Source of the DNA: an uncultured Flammeovirgaceae bacterium
Lineage (GTDB): Bacteria > Bacteroidota > Bacteroidia > Cytophagales > Cyclobacteriaceae
Direction of reading: 5' to 3'
Assembly: GCA_937138955.1 (NCBI GenBank)
Contig: CAKZPJ010000461.1
Coordinates: 1 to 6,870 of the forward strand
Length of the DNA stretch: 6,870 nucleotides
Positions within the stretch are counted from its first letter, which is position 1, and every line of letters begins with the position of its first letter. The notes beneath the pieces are model-generated. The model saw only the letters and a program-made list of their open reading frames with translations, did no database searches and was not told the DNA's origin. The position numbers and the translations under genes are program-made. This document shows, one piece after another, positions 6,601 to 6,870 of the stretch.

Positions 6601-6870
6601 GCGGAAATTACAATACGAGTTGACTTTGATGCTATTCCAATTGACGCCCTGGATATTTTTTCACCTAATAACGATGGCATTGAAGATAGTTGGGTTATTC
6701 AGAATATTGCCGATTACCCTGAGTGCTACTTCATTGTCTTTGACTTACATGGCCGAGAAGTTTTTCGCTCTGAAGCCCCCTACCAAAATAACTGGGAAGG
6801 CACTAATCGTCAGGGTTCATTGCTAAAAGCAGGAGTCTATTATTATGTATTCCGCTGTGGCGACTCTCGA
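3688..6870 (+). CDS. Giant secreted FG-GAP/Ig/PKD protein with T9SS type B sorting domain (3' end cut)
   Basis: The frame is open for 1061 codons to the right edge. Start ATG 3688 overlaps the upstream stop (ATGA) and gives a signal peptide (M1-A30, cleavage likely after SSFA before Gln31). Domains: IPT/TIG-like beta-sandwich (~32-115, with VYIVGSGFG); seven FG-GAP/VCBS calcium loops (first Asp at 145, 204, 265, 319, 371, 423, 475; e.g. DFDGDGDLD, DLNGDGKPE, DVDGDSQAD), probably a seven-bladed propeller; Ig-like modules (~512-588, 592-670, 672-748), each with cysteines near both ends (C519/C572, C601/C655, C683/C735); a PKD-like domain (~750-831, VWDWGNG and TEAGTYQV); Ig-like modules (~833-904, 905-978); and a gliding-associated type B sorting domain (CHU_C-like) from ~987, with IFSPNNDGIEDSW, VFDLHGREVF, WEGTNRQG and LKAGVYYYVF. 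Cargo with this tail crosses the outer membrane by T9SS and usually stays at the cell surface or is released. An adhesin or carbohydrate/protein-binding role is inferred; no catalytic domain is seen. Probably only 15-25 residues are missing. Confidence 0.92.
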   Translation, partial: MKEFLLTYCKIRFFVLFYLLLLASTPSSFAQVSIINFYPTSAAYSDTVYIVGSGFGTTANNLEVHLGSGLAEIASIEDALIKVLVPATSTFGEITVTDKVGRRTVSATIPFVPIYQATSFTVSEIDSTDQVIAEEAGLYDLCSCDFDGDGDLDIGTVNNDDAAKFSSVNVFSNGSLDPTSVSFARVPGSYFNINQPARNITCNDLNGDGKPELVVSQGGNVAENLYIFENTSSISPAIISFNSPIIISSNQSGQTNSNRRLKIRDLDGDHRPEIVVTNQTNNLITIFKNQSESGSISFPADERLFITLPAFSLGLDIADLDRDQKADLIVGGNLTDHLFVLKNESTSGQLLFKNPVSIPVNGQIVNVVSGDVDGDSQADLIATDFEDGAILVFLNQSTSSAISFADAVRINAALQPWGVDLADISGNQKLDIVAATLSISDRVAILVNNSTVGSVNFELVSAGSTSRFRNLGIGDFNLDAKPDIITTEQDMAGNQFVTLISNQACLQGKISPTTPPAICEANPITLRSTIGKGVSYQWYRDGITLDGSDQSTLLVANGGDYSVKITDLHSSCSSTSDEVTVIEDSGSVPDLPAITAPAAVCEGEDLIVSVPEDASLTYEWTGPNGFSSTDPGFTIPSVSAMQAGEYQLTVTEGVCKSEARSIFIEVITSSELTVVAPSGTVLCPGSTLPLRLSTTPISDISWYQDGQPLGSETQAELLVTQPGSYSATAINGDGCTVNSKPMVVEELSIMADFSVNNNAVCIGEKITFTSQSVAPEEGIIAYVWDWGNGAQGSGLERTYTYTEAGTYQVQHLVTVNDGECISSAQQTIVVQPLPVAELIASAPVLCEGDTITLSIQSTDNILWDDNSTLARRRVTEAGTYTATISNSLGCNTTLTITLEQVPLPSVSIEALGETTISRGDSVQLQVSGATHFQWSPSAGLSDSTSITPFAAPSRTTTYTVTGFSNSGCSNSAEITIRVDFDAIPIDALDIFSPNNDGIEDSWVIQNIADYPECYFIVFDLHGREVFRSEAPYQNNWEGTNRQGSLLKAGVYYYVFRCGDSR

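Noticed and set aside
6584..6826. 80-codon + strand ORF near the right edge
   Set aside because: It overlaps the type B sorting domain, whose frame shows clear family motifs, and is a shadow.
3688..6870. Enzyme (e.g. glycosidase or protease) function for the giant protein
   Set aside because: No catalytic domain or active-site motif is visible; all modules seen are binding or structural beta folds.

Overview
The window reads as part of a Bacteroidota chromosome, most likely a Cytophagales-type gliding or marine bacterium (inference). The support is a PorP/SprF-family protein next to a giant secreted protein with a gliding-associated C-terminal (type B) sorting domain, both hallmarks of the type IX secretion system (T9SS). 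In addition, the starts lack clear Shine-Dalgarno sequences, and a TAnnTTTG promoter box of the Bacteroidota type precedes the second gene pair.

Left block (1-1474), iron uptake: the last ~54 codons of a TonB-dependent siderophore receptor are followed after two bases by a complete 434-residue PepSY-associated membrane protein. The likely division of labour is outer-membrane uptake of a ferric siderophore, with the inner-membrane partner probably acting in reductive release of the iron.

Middle (1475-2407): about 930 bases with no confident gene. The stretch is visibly A+T rich. It holds two inverted repeats, a very weak small-ORF cluster around 1947-2299 (with an A_AAA_AAC heptamer between two frames and an ATGA overlap) that is either a decayed gene or tiny unknown genes, and a good promoter candidate just before the next gene.

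Right block (2408-6870), T9SS cargo pair: a PorP/SprF-like outer-membrane protein carrying an unusual C-terminal SPOR-like domain overlaps by four bases (ATGA) with a very large secreted protein that runs off the right edge. That protein is open for 1061 codons without a stop. It has a signal peptide, an IPT/TIG-like domain, seven FG-GAP/VCBS calcium-loop repeats that probably form a seven-bladed beta-propeller, a string of Ig-like and PKD-like domains, and most of a type B T9SS sorting domain. The pair looks like a dedicated secretion/anchoring partner plus its adhesin-like cargo.

No tRNA, rRNA, CRISPR array or insertion sequence was seen.
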